Shown: one piece after another, positions 16,225 to 25,739 of the stretch
How positions within the stretch are numbered: the first letter of the stretch is position 1
Layout of the letters: the number at the start of each line of letters is the position of its first letter
Assembly: GCF_001612635.1 (NCBI RefSeq)
Contig: NZ_BDAV01000010.1
Location: forward strand, 186,001-250,000
DNA from: Nocardia africana NBRC 100379
GTDB taxonomy: Bacteria > Actinomycetota > Actinomycetes > Mycobacteriales > Mycobacteriaceae
Direction of reading: 5' to 3'
Length of the DNA: 64,000 bases
Notes under the pieces: model-generated
The model's database searches: none
What the model was told of the DNA's origin: nothing
What the model saw: the letters and a program-made list of their open reading frames with translations, nothing else
Translations under genes and position numbers: made by a program

Positions 16225-17541
16225 TCATCGGTTGTGAACAGCGGCGAGTGTGCGCAGCCCGGCCGGGTACAAGCAGCGACCGGCCACCAGTGCGGCGATC
16301 GCGACGAGATAGGCCAGCGGGGCCAGTCGTAGTGCGGCGCTCAGGCCGTAGTGGTCGGCGAGCACGCCGACGACGAAGGGGCCCAGCGCCATTCCGAGCA
16401 GACTGTTGGACAGCGTCAGCGTGCCCATCGCGGAGGCACGGACCGACGAATGGGTGAGGTTGGCCACCATCGCGGCGGTCGGCCCCGAGGACCCGCCCGA
16501 GAACCATGCGCCGACGCCGATCAGAATCAGTTGTGCCGCACCGTGTTCGATACTGAATCCGATCGTCAGGCAGATCAGCGAGATCGAGCAGAACGCGATG
16601 GCGGCGAGCCATTTGCGAGACAGGTCGCGGCGGCCGATCCGGTCGGTGACGATGCCGCAGCACACCATGCCGGCGCCGACCAGCAGGACGACACCCGCCG
16701 CGGCGACGGCCGCGGCATCCGGCGCCAGCCCGTAGACCCGATTGAAGAAGCTCGGCGTCCACGCCAGCAGCACCGCGGCGGCGAACAACTGGACGCCGCC
16801 ACCGACGTAGGCGCACAGCACCGCCGGATTGGTGAACAGCGACGAGACCGGCGCCCGGAATGCGGTGTGCGTGACGGGTTCGACCGACTCCGCGTCGGCG
16901 TGCCGAGCGAGCTTCCGCTCGTCGACCAGCGCGGCGAACAGCGCCGCGAGCAGCAGACCCACCACCGCCATGGTGACGAACGACCACCGCCACCCCAGGT
17001 GCACCGCGATCGCGCCACCGGCGGCGACGCCGAGCACCGAACCGAACGAACCCCCGGCCATGAAGGCACCGCTCAGCGCGGCATGCACCCGCGGCGCGAA
17101 TACACCGAGAACCACCGCGATCCCGACACTGCCGTACGCCGCCTCGCCGACGCCGACCAGGAATCGCGCGCCGAGCATCTGGTGATAGTTCGAGGCGACC
17201 GCACACAGCAGGGTGGCGATACTCCACAGCGTCGCCATCAGCACCAGGCTCTTCACCCGTCCCCAGCGATCGGCCAGCAGCGAGAGCGGGAACGTCAGCA
17301 CGCCCACCATCAGCGCCACCACGCTGTTCAGCGATCCGAGTTGTGAATCGGTCAGGCCCCATTCGGTTTTCAGCAGGGGAAAGACGGCGCTGAGAACCTG
17401 GCGTGACATGTAGTCGGCGAGCAGCAGCCCGAAGGCGAGGGCGAAGACCAGCCAGGGGTATCGCCGCGCCCGCCCGGCCGGACCGGTCGAGGCGACCGAA
17501 TCCCGCGCGGCGGGCAGCTCAGGGGTGGTGTGCAACGGCAT
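16225..17541 (-). CDS. MFS transporter
   Basis: A 438-residue major facilitator with about twelve membrane segments. The conserved loop-2/3 motif reads LADRWGRVKSL, and the equivalent between helices 8 and 9 is VTDRIGRRDLSRK. The early Asp/Arg pair in helix 1 (LLLADYMSRQVLSAVFPLL) places it with the anion:cation/sugar-phosphate-like symporters that import organic acids. It starts at ATG 17541, opposite an AraC-type regulator 207 bases away. It leads a minus-strand unit with a secreted glycine-zipper protein and a CMD-family enzyme. Import of an aromatic or other organic acid is a reasonable guess. Confidence 0.88.
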   Translation of the reverse strand: MPLHTTPELPAARDSVASTGPAGRARRYPWLVFALAFGLLLADYMSRQVLSAVFPLLKTEWGLTDSQLGSLNSVVALMVGVLTFPLSLLADRWGRVKSLVLMATLWSIATLLCAVASNYHQMLGARFLVGVGEAAYGSVGIAVVLGVFAPRVHAALSGAFMAGGSFGSVLGVAAGGAIAVHLGWRWSFVTMAVVGLLLAALFAALVDERKLARHADAESVEPVTHTAFRAPVSSLFTNPAVLCAYVGGGVQLFAAAVLLAWTPSFFNRVYGLAPDAAAVAAAGVVLLVGAGMVCCGIVTDRIGRRDLSRKWLAAIAFCSISLICLTIGFSIEHGAAQLILIGVGAWFSGGSSGPTAAMVANLTHSSVRASAMGTLTLSNSLLGMALGPFVVGVLADHYGLSAALRLAPLAYLVAIAALVAGRCLYPAGLRTLAAVHNR

Positions 17542-17748
17542 GGGTGCTCCTACGAACGCGGCGGGCGACCGCCCGCCGGAGCTGAAAAAGGTGCGGGCGC
17601 TGGTGTGCCGAGACGCTCGAGCCCTGCGGCCGACCGGCGACTTCGCGCGCCCACCTCACTGTGATGGAGACAACAGTAGGGCCGGCGGTCCTATCATGCT
17701 TTACTCTCGGGGACACAGAGGCGAACAATCTGGGACAGCGAGGCGCTG

Positions 17749-18780
17749 ATGAAACCCCTGGCGCGGTACGCGGCCTTGAACGACTACGTGGATCTCGGGC
17801 AATCTCTCGGGCTCGATCCCGCCCGGCTGCTGCGCGAGGCCGGACTCGATCCGGCCGGGCTGAGCCTGCAGGACCGATGGGTGCCCGCCGCTGCCGTCAC
17901 CGAACTCCTCGAGCGGTCCGCTGCCGAATCCGGCCGGCAGGATTTCGGCCTGCTGCTCGCGGAACGGCGGCGACTGTCCAATCTGGGTCCGCTGAGTCTG
18001 GTGATTCGCGAGGAGCCCGACGTGCGCAGCGCCCTGGAACTGATGGTGCGCCACCAGCACACCTACAACGAATCCCTGCACATACGCCTCACCGAACGCA
18101 ACGGCATCGCCCACGTCCGCCTGAGTCTGGATATCGGTGAGCACCGCAGCACCCGCCAGGCCACCGAACTGGCCATGGGAGCGCTGCAGGGAATTCTGCG
18201 TGGATTCCTCGGTGCGGCCTGGCAACCGGCGGAAACCACCTTCACCCATGGCGCGCCGCGGGATCGCAGCACGCATCTGCGACTGTTCGGTCCCCAGTTG
18301 TCGTTCGATCACGAATTCACCGGAATAACGCTCTACACAAGCGATCTCGACACACCGAACCCCATGTCGGATCCGCTGTTGCGGCCGTACACGCAACAAT
18401 TGCTCGGCGCCGTGGACAGCGGCCACGACACCGCCATGCGCGATCGGGTGCAGGAACTCGTCGAAATGCTGCTACCGACCGGCCGCTGCTCCGCCGACCA
18501 GGTCGCGCGCAGTCTCGGCGTGGATCGTCGTACCGTCCACCGCCGCCTGGCGGACGAGGGCTGCACCTACTCGGAAATCGTGAACACCACCCGGCTGGAT
18601 CTGGCGCGCCGGGTGGTGGGAAATCAGGGCCGCTCACTCACCGAGATCGCGGATATGCTCGGTTTCTCCAGCCCCGCCAGTTTCACTCGCTGGTTCCGCG
18701 GCCATCACGGGTGCAGCCCGAGCCAATGGCGTCGGGCTGCGTCGAAAGGTGCCGGCGGACAGAGCGATACCGGTCAATGA
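17749..18780 (+). CDS. AraC family regulator with arabinose-binding-like N-terminal domain
   Basis: A 343-residue transcription factor. The first 200 residues match the AraC_binding_2-type effector domain (RWVPAAAVTELLERSAAESG, then LGPLSLVIREEPDVRSALEL). The C-terminal 90 residues form the AraC DNA-binding double helix-turn-helix (QVARSLGVDRRTVHRRLADE and ITE..DMLGFSSPASFTRWFR). It is divergent from the MFS operon and its end overlaps the end of the acyl-CoA ligase gene by seven bases, tail to tail. It is the obvious candidate regulator for the MFS unit and perhaps the convergent catabolic operon. Confidence 0.9.
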   Translation: MKPLARYAALNDYVDLGQSLGLDPARLLREAGLDPAGLSLQDRWVPAAAVTELLERSAAESGRQDFGLLLAERRRLSNLGPLSLVIREEPDVRSALELMVRHQHTYNESLHIRLTERNGIAHVRLSLDIGEHRSTRQATELAMGALQGILRGFLGAAWQPAETTFTHGAPRDRSTHLRLFGPQLSFDHEFTGITLYTSDLDTPNPMSDPLLRPYTQQLLGAVDSGHDTAMRDRVQELVEMLLPTGRCSADQVARSLGVDRRTVHRRLADEGCTYSEIVNTTRLDLARRVVGNQGRSLTEIADMLGFSSPASFTRWFRGHHGCSPSQWRRAASKGAGGQSDTGQ

Positions 18781-20360
18781 TCCGAACCCGCGGGCACGGG
18801 TCGATCCGGGATGCGCAATTCGCGTTTGAGGATTTTGCCGCTCGCGGTCATGGGCAAGGCGTCGGTGAACTCGATGCGGCGCGGATATTTATAGGCCGCC
18901 AGCCGCTCCCGGCACCAAGCGATCATCTCGCCGGGGTCCGGGCGCGCACTCCCCTCGGGGACGACGAAAGCCACGATCTCCTCCCCGTAATGGTCATCGG
19001 GAATGCCGATCACCGCGGCGAGCGAGACACCCGGGTAGGTCAGCAGGACTTCTTCGATCTCGCGTGGGTAGACGTTGAAACCACCGCGAACGATCATGTC
19101 CTTGGCCCGGTCGACGATGTAGTAGAAGCCGTCGCGGTCGCGCCGGGCGAGATCCCCGGTCCGCAACCACCCGTCGCGCATCGCCTCCCGATTCGCTTCC
19201 GGCCGGTTGAGATATCCCTTCATCACATTGTGACCGCGAATCGCGATCTCACCGACGGCGTCGTCGCCGGTGAGCGTATTCCACTCCGAATCGATCAGCC
19301 GCGCTTCGATTCCCCAGACCGGCACGCCGATCGAACCTGGCCGCGGCTCTCGCTCCGGATCCGCGAAGATCGCCAGCGGAGATGTTTCCGACATGCCGTA
19401 ACCCTCGAGAATGCGGACGCCGAAGCGCTGCGCGAACCGCGCGTGAATCTCGATCGGTAAAGCGGCGCCACCCGATACCGCACGCCGCAACGTCGCGGCC
19501 AATCGGCCGGTGTCGATACCGTCGTCGATCGCGTGCAGCAGACTCCAGTACATGGTCGGAACACCGGCGAAGAAGGTGACGTGCTCGTCGACCATCAACC
19601 GGAGGGCCGCGACGGCGTCGAACCGCGGCATCATCACCAGTGTCGCGCCGGTGGACAGGCCGGCGTTCATATCGATGGTCTGGCCGAACGAGTGAAACAG
19701 CGGCAGCGTCACCAAATGGGTGTCGGCCCGATCCGGTCCGGAGTCGAACAGTCGATTGGCGGTCACCGCGTTCAGCACCATATTCGCGTGGGTGAGCTCC
19801 GCACCCTTGGGTTTTCCGGTCGTCCCGCTGGTGTAGAGGATGACGGCGGTGTCGTCCGGCCGGCGCGGCACGGTATCGAAGGTCGTGGGCTGGGACGCGA
19901 GCGCCCGGTCCAGTGTTTCGATACCCGGATACGGCGACGGGGCGGCGGAATCGGCGGTGATCACGAACATGTCGTGGCAACCCGGGACCTGTGCGAAGGC
20001 ATCCACACCGAATTCACCGGTCGGCAATTCCGCGGATCCCTCGAAGCAGATATAGATCGCGGCGCCGGAATCCTGGAGGTGATAGGCGATCTCGGCCGGC
20101 TTGAGCAGGATGTTGAGCGGGACTACTACCGCGCCCGCCTTCAGTATTCCGAAGTACACGGCGGGAAAATCGGGCAGGTTCGGGCAGGTGAGAGCGACCG
20201 CGTCACCGGGTTTCACACCCCATTCGACCAGCAGGTTGGCCACCTGCGCCGCGCGGGCGTTCAGGCCCGCGTAGGTCGTGCGGCGCTCACCCAGCCGCAC
20301 CGCGTCGGTATCCGGGCGGCGGCGCGCGGAATCCTCCAGCAGCATCGCGAGATTCAGCAC
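18774..20360 (-). CDS. Fatty acyl-CoA synthetase (AMP-forming, FadD type)
   Basis: A 528-residue ANL-superfamily ligase. The core motifs are ILYTSGTTGKPKG, GYGMSETSP, WLRTGDLARRD and the C-terminal lysine in TASGKILKREL. It activates a carboxylic acid as acyl-AMP and then acyl-CoA. GTG 20360 is taken as start because ggagg lies about nine bases upstream and it removes an Arg-rich out-of-family extension. The start overlaps the CoA-transferase B gene by seven bases. It is the last gene of the seven-gene operon, so it probably activates a pathway acid such as a released fatty or aromatic acid. Substrate chain length is not readable. Confidence 0.88.
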   Translation of the reverse strand: MLNLAMLLEDSARRRPDTDAVRLGERRTTYAGLNARAAQVANLLVEWGVKPGDAVALTCPNLPDFPAVYFGILKAGAVVVPLNILLKPAEIAYHLQDSGAAIYICFEGSAELPTGEFGVDAFAQVPGCHDMFVITADSAAPSPYPGIETLDRALASQPTTFDTVPRRPDDTAVILYTSGTTGKPKGAELTHANMVLNAVTANRLFDSGPDRADTHLVTLPLFHSFGQTIDMNAGLSTGATLVMMPRFDAVAALRLMVDEHVTFFAGVPTMYWSLLHAIDDGIDTGRLAATLRRAVSGGAALPIEIHARFAQRFGVRILEGYGMSETSPLAIFADPEREPRPGSIGVPVWGIEARLIDSEWNTLTGDDAVGEIAIRGHNVMKGYLNRPEANREAMRDGWLRTGDLARRDRDGFYYIVDRAKDMIVRGGFNVYPREIEEVLLTYPGVSLAAVIGIPDDHYGEEIVAFVVPEGSARPDPGEMIAWCRERLAAYKYPRRIEFTDALPMTASGKILKRELRIPDRPVPAGSDH

Positions 20361-21028
20361 GGTCGGTGACCTCCGGTGTCGGTGAGTACGGGCGCGCCGG
20401 TCGCGGCGGCGACGTCGTCCTCGGTCACGCCCGGTGCGCATTCGCGCAGCACGAGACCGGACGCGGTGACGTCGAGGACCGCCAGATCGGTGATGACGCG
20501 ATGGACCACACCCACGCCGGTCAGCGGTAATGTGCAGCGGTCCACCAGTTTCGGAGCGCCGGATTTGTCGGTGTGCTCCATCAGCACGATCACCCGGCGG
20601 GCGCCGTGCACCAGATCCATTGCCCCGCCCATGCCCTTGACCATGTGGCCGGGCACCATCCAGTTGGCAAGGTCACCGGTTGCCGACACCTGCATACCGC
20701 CGAGGATCGCGGTATCGATGTGACCGCCTCGGATCATCCCGAAACTGGTCGCGGAATCGAAGAAGGAGGCGCCGGGAAGCACCGTGACGGTCTCCTTGCC
20801 GGCGTTGATCAGATTCGCATCGACCTCGGCCTCGACCGGATAGGGCCCGGTACCGAGGATGCCGTTCTCCGAATGCAGGGTGACCCGGATATCGGCGGGC
20901 AGGTGGTCGGGTATCAAGGTGGGCAGGCCGATGCCGAGGTTGACGTATTCACCCGAACGCAGTTCTTTCGCCGCCCGCGCCGCCATCGCGGAGCGATCCC
21001 ATCCGGAACGGGCGATGACGCCACTCAT
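20354..21028 (-). CDS. 3-oxoacid CoA-transferase subunit B
   Basis: A 224-residue beta subunit of a family I CoA-transferase. The catalytic glutamate sits in HSENGILGTGP, and the glycine-rich start LGIGLPTLIP and the FFDSATSFGMIRGGHID block are intact. Together with the A subunit it transfers CoA from a donor thioester to an acid such as acetoacetate. The four-base overlap with subunit A (21025-21028) shows tight coupling. In this operon the natural substrate would be the acetoacetate produced by the BKACE enzyme. Confidence 0.93.
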   Translation of the reverse strand: MSGVIARSGWDRSAMAARAAKELRSGEYVNLGIGLPTLIPDHLPADIRVTLHSENGILGTGPYPVEAEVDANLINAGKETVTVLPGASFFDSATSFGMIRGGHIDTAILGGMQVSATGDLANWMVPGHMVKGMGGAMDLVHGARRVIVLMEHTDKSGAPKLVDRCTLPLTGVGVVHRVITDLAVLDVTASGLVLRECAPGVTEDDVAAATGAPVLTDTGGHRPC

Positions 21029-21795
21029 TTCTTCTCCTCGCTGCGCACGGTCCGCTTCTCGATGCGACCTCGCGCCGGGCCGGTGGGCACGATGCGATCG
21101 ACGAAGATGCCGGGCAGGTGAATCCGATCGGGATCGAGATCGCCTGCCGGAACGAGTGTTTCGACCTCGGCGATACAGATTCGGCCGGCCGCCGCGATCA
21201 GTGGATTGAAGTTGCGCGCCGATTTGTCGAAGACCAGATTGCCGGCGGTGTCACCGATGAGCGCGTGCACCAGGGCGAAATCGGTGGTGATCGCCTCCTC
21301 CAGCACATAGGGTTTCGGCCCGGCGGGCCCCGCGAAGGTGGCCACCGGCTTCGGCGGCGACGCGACCGCCACGCTGCCGTTCGGCCCGTAGCGCCACGGC
21401 ATTCCACCGTCGGCGATCAGCGTGCCCACGCCCGCCGGTGTGTAGAAGGCTGCGATACCGGCTCCTCCGGCCCGCAGCCGTTCGGCGAGAGTGCCCTGCG
21501 GAGTGAGCTCGACTTCGAGTTCACCCGCCAGATACTGCCGGGCGAACTCCGCGTTCTCACCGACATAGGAGGCGGTGACGCGACGTATACGCTTGTCCGC
21601 CAGCAGAATTCCCAAACCGTGCGCCGTCGTGCCGCAATTGTTGGACACGACGGCGAGCTCGTCGGCTCCCGCGGCGGCGACCGCCTCGATCAACGTCTCC
21701 GGGATGCCGCACAGTCCGAACCCGCCCACCGCCAGCGACGATCCGGAGCGGATATCGGCGACCGCCGCCGCCGCGGATGTGATCACCTCGGTCAC
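21025..21795 (-). CDS. 3-oxoacid CoA-transferase subunit A
   Basis: A 256-residue alpha subunit of a family I CoA-transferase. It shows the typical GGFGLCGIPETLIEAV start, the SNNCGTTAHGLGILL block and the FNPLIAAAGRICIAEVE segment. It binds CoA and forms a heteromer with the product of the next gene. It overlaps both neighbours by four bases (hydrolase stop and subunit B start), which places it firmly inside the operon. The C-terminus is basic (RSEEKK). Confidence 0.93.
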   Translation of the reverse strand: MTEVITSAAAAVADIRSGSSLAVGGFGLCGIPETLIEAVAAAGADELAVVSNNCGTTAHGLGILLADKRIRRVTASYVGENAEFARQYLAGELEVELTPQGTLAERLRAGGAGIAAFYTPAGVGTLIADGGMPWRYGPNGSVAVASPPKPVATFAGPAGPKPYVLEEAITTDFALVHALIGDTAGNLVFDKSARNFNPLIAAAGRICIAEVETLVPAGDLDPDRIHLPGIFVDRIVPTGPARGRIEKRTVRSEEKK

Positions 21796-22391
21796 CGCGC
21801 CTCCTGTCCGACCGCGGACGGACGGCCCAGGTCGACGGCCGCCCGCAGCAGTTCCCCGGCGCGGTCCCAGGGCCCGAAACCCGACGCCGGATTGAGATGC
21901 CCGACATCGCCGAGGTCCACCAACCGGCTACCCCACGCCTCCGCCATACCGGCCACCCGCCGGAAGGACGCCAGCGGATCGGTGGTGCTCGCCGCGACGA
22001 TGCTCGGAAACGGCAGCCGGCGGCGCGGAATCGGCTGCCAGCCGTGTCGATTCAGCTCGTCCGCCGTCGGATAGCCGGGAGGAAAGGGCGTTTCGACGTC
22101 GGCCGGCGTCGCGAACAGCGCACTGTGGATCTCCCGGCCGGCCTGCTGCGCCCAGTGCACGGCGATCATGACGCCCGCGCTGTGCGCCACCAGGACGACC
22201 GGGACGTCAACCTCCGACAGCACCCGATCCAGCGCCGCCACCCGGGCCGGCAGACTGAGCTTGTCGTGCTCGAGCGGCGGTACCGTGCGCACCCGCTCCA
22301 GAACCTCGGCCAGCCTCGTCTGCCAGTGATCGGGTACGTGATCGCGCAGTCCGGGCACGATCACCACGGTCGGTTCGATTGTGAATTCCAC
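21792..22391 (-). CDS. Alpha/beta hydrolase, RBBP9/YdeN family
   Basis: A 199-residue small hydrolase of the RBBP9/YdeN family. The family start VVIVPGLRDHVPDHWQTRL is followed by the nucleophile elbow VAHSAG with Ser near residue 72. The acidic residue is in STTDPLASF and the His is in DVGHLNPASGFG. It is a cytosolic serine hydrolase; in this operon it may cleave a CoA thioester or ester intermediate. It lies 22 bases after the BKACE gene and overlaps the CoA-transferase A start. Confidence 0.85.
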   Translation of the reverse strand: MEFTIEPTVVIVPGLRDHVPDHWQTRLAEVLERVRTVPPLEHDKLSLPARVAALDRVLSEVDVPVVLVAHSAGVMIAVHWAQQAGREIHSALFATPADVETPFPPGYPTADELNRHGWQPIPRRRLPFPSIVAASTTDPLASFRRVAGMAEAWGSRLVDLGDVGHLNPASGFGPWDRAGELLRAAVDLGRPSAVGQEAR

Positions 22392-22413
22392 TGTGCGGCA
22401 AGTCCTTCTGTGA

Positions 22414-23466
22414 TCAGGCGTGATGGGTGAAGCCGACCTGCCCCGGCTTCCGGTTCGGCGCGAACCCGAGCATGGCCAGCGTCTCGTCGGCGTCGGCGTA
22501 GGTGGTGCCGATCTTGTAGATATCGCGCGCCTCCTTGCCGGTGGCGACCTCGCGGCCCAGCTCTCCGGCGATGCGAACCAGCTGCTGGATCTGCTCGACC
22601 GAGGTCGCCTTCCGGCCCTTGCGCCCCCAGATGGTGTCCTCGTTACCGCAGCGCGTGTGCAGTCCCATGGCGATCGCCATCGCGTTGACCGGCAACACCG
22701 AGCGCATCAGCGTCTCCAGGGTCAGGCAAGCCCCGTCGGGCACGCGCTGGATGAAATTCATGATGTTGTAGGGATTGGGCCCGTCGAAGCCGCCGCCGAT
22801 TCCGACCCACGTCAGGTTCAACGGACCGGTGTAGATGCCCCGCCGGATCAGCCGCTCGACCGTCTCGAGCTGCGGAATGCTCGACAGCTGGAAATGCGGC
22901 TGGATTCCCGCCGCCTGCAGGCGACGCAGATGCTCGGCGACCCACGCCGGCCCGGCCGGCACGGTCATCTCGCGGTAGGCCTCGGCCAGTTCCGGTCGCT
23001 GCATGGAGGTGCCGGCGATATCGTCGGCCGTCATCAACTCCATGATGTTCATCTGGCTGGTGTTGATCGCGATCGTCACCTGATCCGGCTTGGGGTCGAG
23101 TTCGGCCAGCATGTGGCGGGTGTCGTCGGACAACCACTTCGCCTCGGCGCCTTCGCCTTCGGGCGCGAACGAGATCGAGCCGCCCACCTGCAGGATCATC
23201 TCCGGGACGGCCTCGCGCAGCCCGGCGAGCAACTCGTTGAACTTCGACAGACGCTTGGAGCCCTTACCGTCGAGCTCACGCACGTGGATGTGCAGTACGG
23301 TGGCGCCGGCCTCGTAGCAGTCGACCGCTTGCTGGATATGTTCCTCCATGGTCAGTGGCAGATCCTCGCGGAAATCGTCGGGCTCCCATTCCGGCCCGTA
23401 CGGCGCGCTGGTGATCACCAGCTTCTCCTGGTTTTCCGGGAACAAGGCGTCGTCGTGAAAATGCAT
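22414..23466 (-). CDS. Beta-keto acid cleavage enzyme (BKACE, DUF849)
   Basis: A 350-residue TIM-barrel enzyme of the BKACE family, founded by 3-keto-5-aminohexanoate cleavage enzyme. These enzymes condense a beta-keto acid with acetyl-CoA and release acetoacetate plus a new CoA ester. The zinc-binding pair is visible in ATVLHIHVRELDGKGS (HxH). The barrel continues with ILQVGGSISF, VTIAINTSQMNIM and NLTWVGIGGGFDG. Start ATG 23466 gives MHFHDDALFPENQEKLVITS, like the family. The nature of the beta-keto acid cannot be read, but the CoA-transferase genes downstream fit the acetoacetate product. It is 40 bases from the dioxygenase gene. Confidence 0.9.
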   Translation of the reverse strand: MHFHDDALFPENQEKLVITSAPYGPEWEPDDFREDLPLTMEEHIQQAVDCYEAGATVLHIHVRELDGKGSKRLSKFNELLAGLREAVPEMILQVGGSISFAPEGEGAEAKWLSDDTRHMLAELDPKPDQVTIAINTSQMNIMELMTADDIAGTSMQRPELAEAYREMTVPAGPAWVAEHLRRLQAAGIQPHFQLSSIPQLETVERLIRRGIYTGPLNLTWVGIGGGFDGPNPYNIMNFIQRVPDGACLTLETLMRSVLPVNAMAIAMGLHTRCGNEDTIWGRKGRKATSVEQIQQLVRIAGELGREVATGKEARDIYKIGTTYADADETLAMLGFAPNRKPGQVGFTHHA

Positions 23467-23506
23467 GGCTGTACTCCGATCGAAATAGATTGCAGTGAAA
23501 GAGTTT

Positions 23507-24400
23507 TCAGAACGGCTTGTCGCCGATGATTCCGGCGCGCTCCATCTTGCGAACGTCGGGGAAATAGTCCTGAACGGCATAGTGCTGGGTGCAGCGGTTG
23601 TCCCAGATTGCGAAGCTGTTCTCGGTCCACCGCCAGCGGACCTGATATTCGGGAACGCTCGCCTGCCGGACCAGGTAGTTCAGCAGTTCCGAGGCGCCGG
23701 GCGCGTAGTCGATGCCGAACCGCACATTCTCCGGCGTGTGGTAATTGACGAAATGCGTGGTGAACGCGTTGACGAACAACACCTTCTCGCCGGTTTCCGG
23801 GTGTGTGCGCACCACCGGGTGTTCCGCGTCCGGGAACTGTTCGTGCAGCCGCAGACGTTCGGCGTCCGGACGCATCGCACCGAAGCTTGCCTCGATGGAA
23901 TGACGCGCGCGCAAGCCGGCGATGCGCGTGCGCACCGATTCGGGCAGGCGGCGATACGCCTCGGCCATATTCACCCAGATGGTGTCGCCGCCGACCGCCG
24001 GCGTTTCGACGCAGCGGAGCACGCACCCCATCGGCGGCGCCTCCCGCCAGGTCGCATCGCAGTGAAAGGCGTTCTCGTAGTGTTCCGGCGCGCTGTCGAG
24101 ATCCTTGTAGATGCGAACCAGGCCGGGATGTTCGGGGTCACTGCCCAGGACGGGATGATCCTCCAGCGGTCCGAAACGCTCGGCGAGAGCGACATGTTCG
24201 GCGCGGGTGATGTTCTGGTTGCGGAAGAACAGCACCTTGTGTTCGAGGAGCAGCTCCTTCACTGCGGCGAACAGGGCGTCGTCGCGCGCCACCTCGCCCA
24301 GGTCCAGATCGAACAATTCCGCGCCGATGGTGCGGGTGAGCGGCCGCACTCCGAACGGCGCGGAGCGCGCCGAAGGATGCACGGGGGCAATGCTTGTCAT
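23507..24400 (-). CDS. TauD/TfdA-family 2-oxoglutarate dioxygenase
   Basis: A 297-residue iron(II)/2-oxoglutarate-dependent oxygenase. The facial triad reads HCDATW (His, Asp) and NRCTQHYAV (His), and the 2-oxoglutarate-binding Arg is in RKMERAGI. Other family signs are VLFFRNQNITRAEHVALAER and GGDTIWVNMAEAY. It hydroxylates an unactivated carbon next to an acidic, amine or sulfonate group. In this operon it could introduce the hydroxyl group that is later oxidised to the keto function used by the BKACE enzyme. The start overlaps the quinone-oxidoreductase stop by four bases. Confidence 0.92.
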   Translation of the reverse strand: MTSIAPVHPSARSAPFGVRPLTRTIGAELFDLDLGEVARDDALFAAVKELLLEHKVLFFRNQNITRAEHVALAERFGPLEDHPVLGSDPEHPGLVRIYKDLDSAPEHYENAFHCDATWREAPPMGCVLRCVETPAVGGDTIWVNMAEAYRRLPESVRTRIAGLRARHSIEASFGAMRPDAERLRLHEQFPDAEHPVVRTHPETGEKVLFVNAFTTHFVNYHTPENVRFGIDYAPGASELLNYLVRQASVPEYQVRWRWTENSFAIWDNRCTQHYAVQDYFPDVRKMERAGIIGDKPF

Positions 24401-25389
24401 GACTGTCCTTCCTGGTTCACGGTGAAGACCGACGAGCCGATGCTCGTGCCCTGTTCCAGATCGCGATGCGCGGTCACCGCGTCCGCGAGCTCGTAGCGCT
24501 GGTTGATCTCGATGCGGATACGTCCCGCGGCGACGTGGGAGAACAACTCACCGGCCAGTTCGGCACGCTCGGCCGGGTCGGCGATGTAGTCGGCCAGAGC
24601 CGGCCGGGTGACGAACAACGACCCCTTGACCGCCAGCGTCATGGCGTCGATCGGCGGCACCGGACCCGACGCCGTGCCGAAACACACCAGCAGTCCGCGC
24701 CGCGCCAGCGAATTCAGTGAGGATTCGAAGGTCGTCTTGCCGATGCTGTCGTAGACCACGCGGACGCCGGCGCCGTCGGTGAGCTCACGCACGCGCTCGG
24801 CGACATCCTCGCGGGTGTACACGATCACGTGGTCACACCCGTGGGCCCGCGCGATCTCGGCCTTCCGGTCGGAGGAGACCGTGCCGATCACGGTGACGCC
24901 CAACAGCTTCGCCCATTGGGTGAAGATCAGACCGACCCCGCCCGCGGCGGCGTGCAGCAGTACCGTATCGCCCGGGCGCAGCGGGTGGATGCGGCGCAGC
25001 AGATAGGCCGCCGTGAGACCGCGCATGGTCATCGCGGCCGCGGTGTCGAAGCCGATCTCGTCCGGAAGGGCGATCAGATGTTCGGCCGGCATCACCCGCT
25101 CCGTGCTGTAGGCACCCAGCGGACTGCCCGTATAGGTCACACGGTCGCCCGGGGCGAAGCCGGTGACACCCGGGCCTACGGCCTCGATCACCCCCGCGCC
25201 CTCCACGCCCATCCCCGCGGGCAGCGGCGCCGGATACAGCCCGGTGCGGAAATAGGTGTCGGCGAAGTTCAGGCCCACCGCTCGGTGGCGGATCCGGACC
25301 TCGCCCGGACCCGGATCGCCGACTTCCACGCGCTCCCACCGCAGCACCTCGGGCGCGCCGGTTTCGTAGTAGCGAAAGGCTTGTGGCAC
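24397..25389 (-). CDS. Quinone oxidoreductase-like medium-chain dehydrogenase
   Basis: A 330-residue NADPH-dependent medium-chain reductase without structural zinc ligands, most like NADPH:quinone oxidoreductase. Motifs include NFADTYFRTGLYPAPLP, GVEGAGVIEAVGPGV and the nucleotide site HAAAGGVGLIFTQWA. GTG 25389 is chosen as start because aggaga lies six bases upstream. It is the first gene of the catabolic operon, so the main promoter should lie in 25390-25739. It may reduce an enone or quinone-like intermediate; its substrate is not known. Confidence 0.9.
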   Translation of the reverse strand: MPQAFRYYETGAPEVLRWERVEVGDPGPGEVRIRHRAVGLNFADTYFRTGLYPAPLPAGMGVEGAGVIEAVGPGVTGFAPGDRVTYTGSPLGAYSTERVMPAEHLIALPDEIGFDTAAAMTMRGLTAAYLLRRIHPLRPGDTVLLHAAAGGVGLIFTQWAKLLGVTVIGTVSSDRKAEIARAHGCDHVIVYTREDVAERVRELTDGAGVRVVYDSIGKTTFESSLNSLARRGLLVCFGTASGPVPPIDAMTLAVKGSLFVTRPALADYIADPAERAELAGELFSHVAAGRIRIEINQRYELADAVTAHRDLEQGTSIGSSVFTVNQEGQS

Positions 25390-25739
25390 AGGACATCTCC
25401 TCTTCCGACGGGACCGGCGCATCGGCGCGGGAAGGGCGCGCGAGCCACGGTCCGGACCGACTCGGTGGGCGGTTCGTCCATCGCCGACTCGAGCACCGGG
25501 TGATGCATTCAACGGTAGGCGCAGATGGGTGCAAATACTTACCGCTACGGGACTCGAGACTTGATATATCGGGACATCGACGGTCTGTTCGCACAATGAT
25601 CGTTGCGCCGCCGCGCCGATGTCCGTGCCGCTGGTTTCGTTCGCGGGAGCGGGGAATCCTCCCGTCAGAGCGACCCGGTTGCCGAGGCGACTCTCGGCAT
25701 CCGGCTGATTTCGATGGATCGACCGATGGGAGCCGGACC
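25390..25739. other. Divergent intergenic region of the catabolic operon
   Basis: About 350 bases without a gene, between the catabolic operon (minus) and a secreted protein (plus). CGGTA and TACCG occur facing each other near 25513-25545 but the arrangement is weak. An AT-richer segment near 25555-25575 (gacttgatatatcggg) could hold a promoter. The plus-strand frame that stays open across it shows no recognisable protein. Confidence 0.4.
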
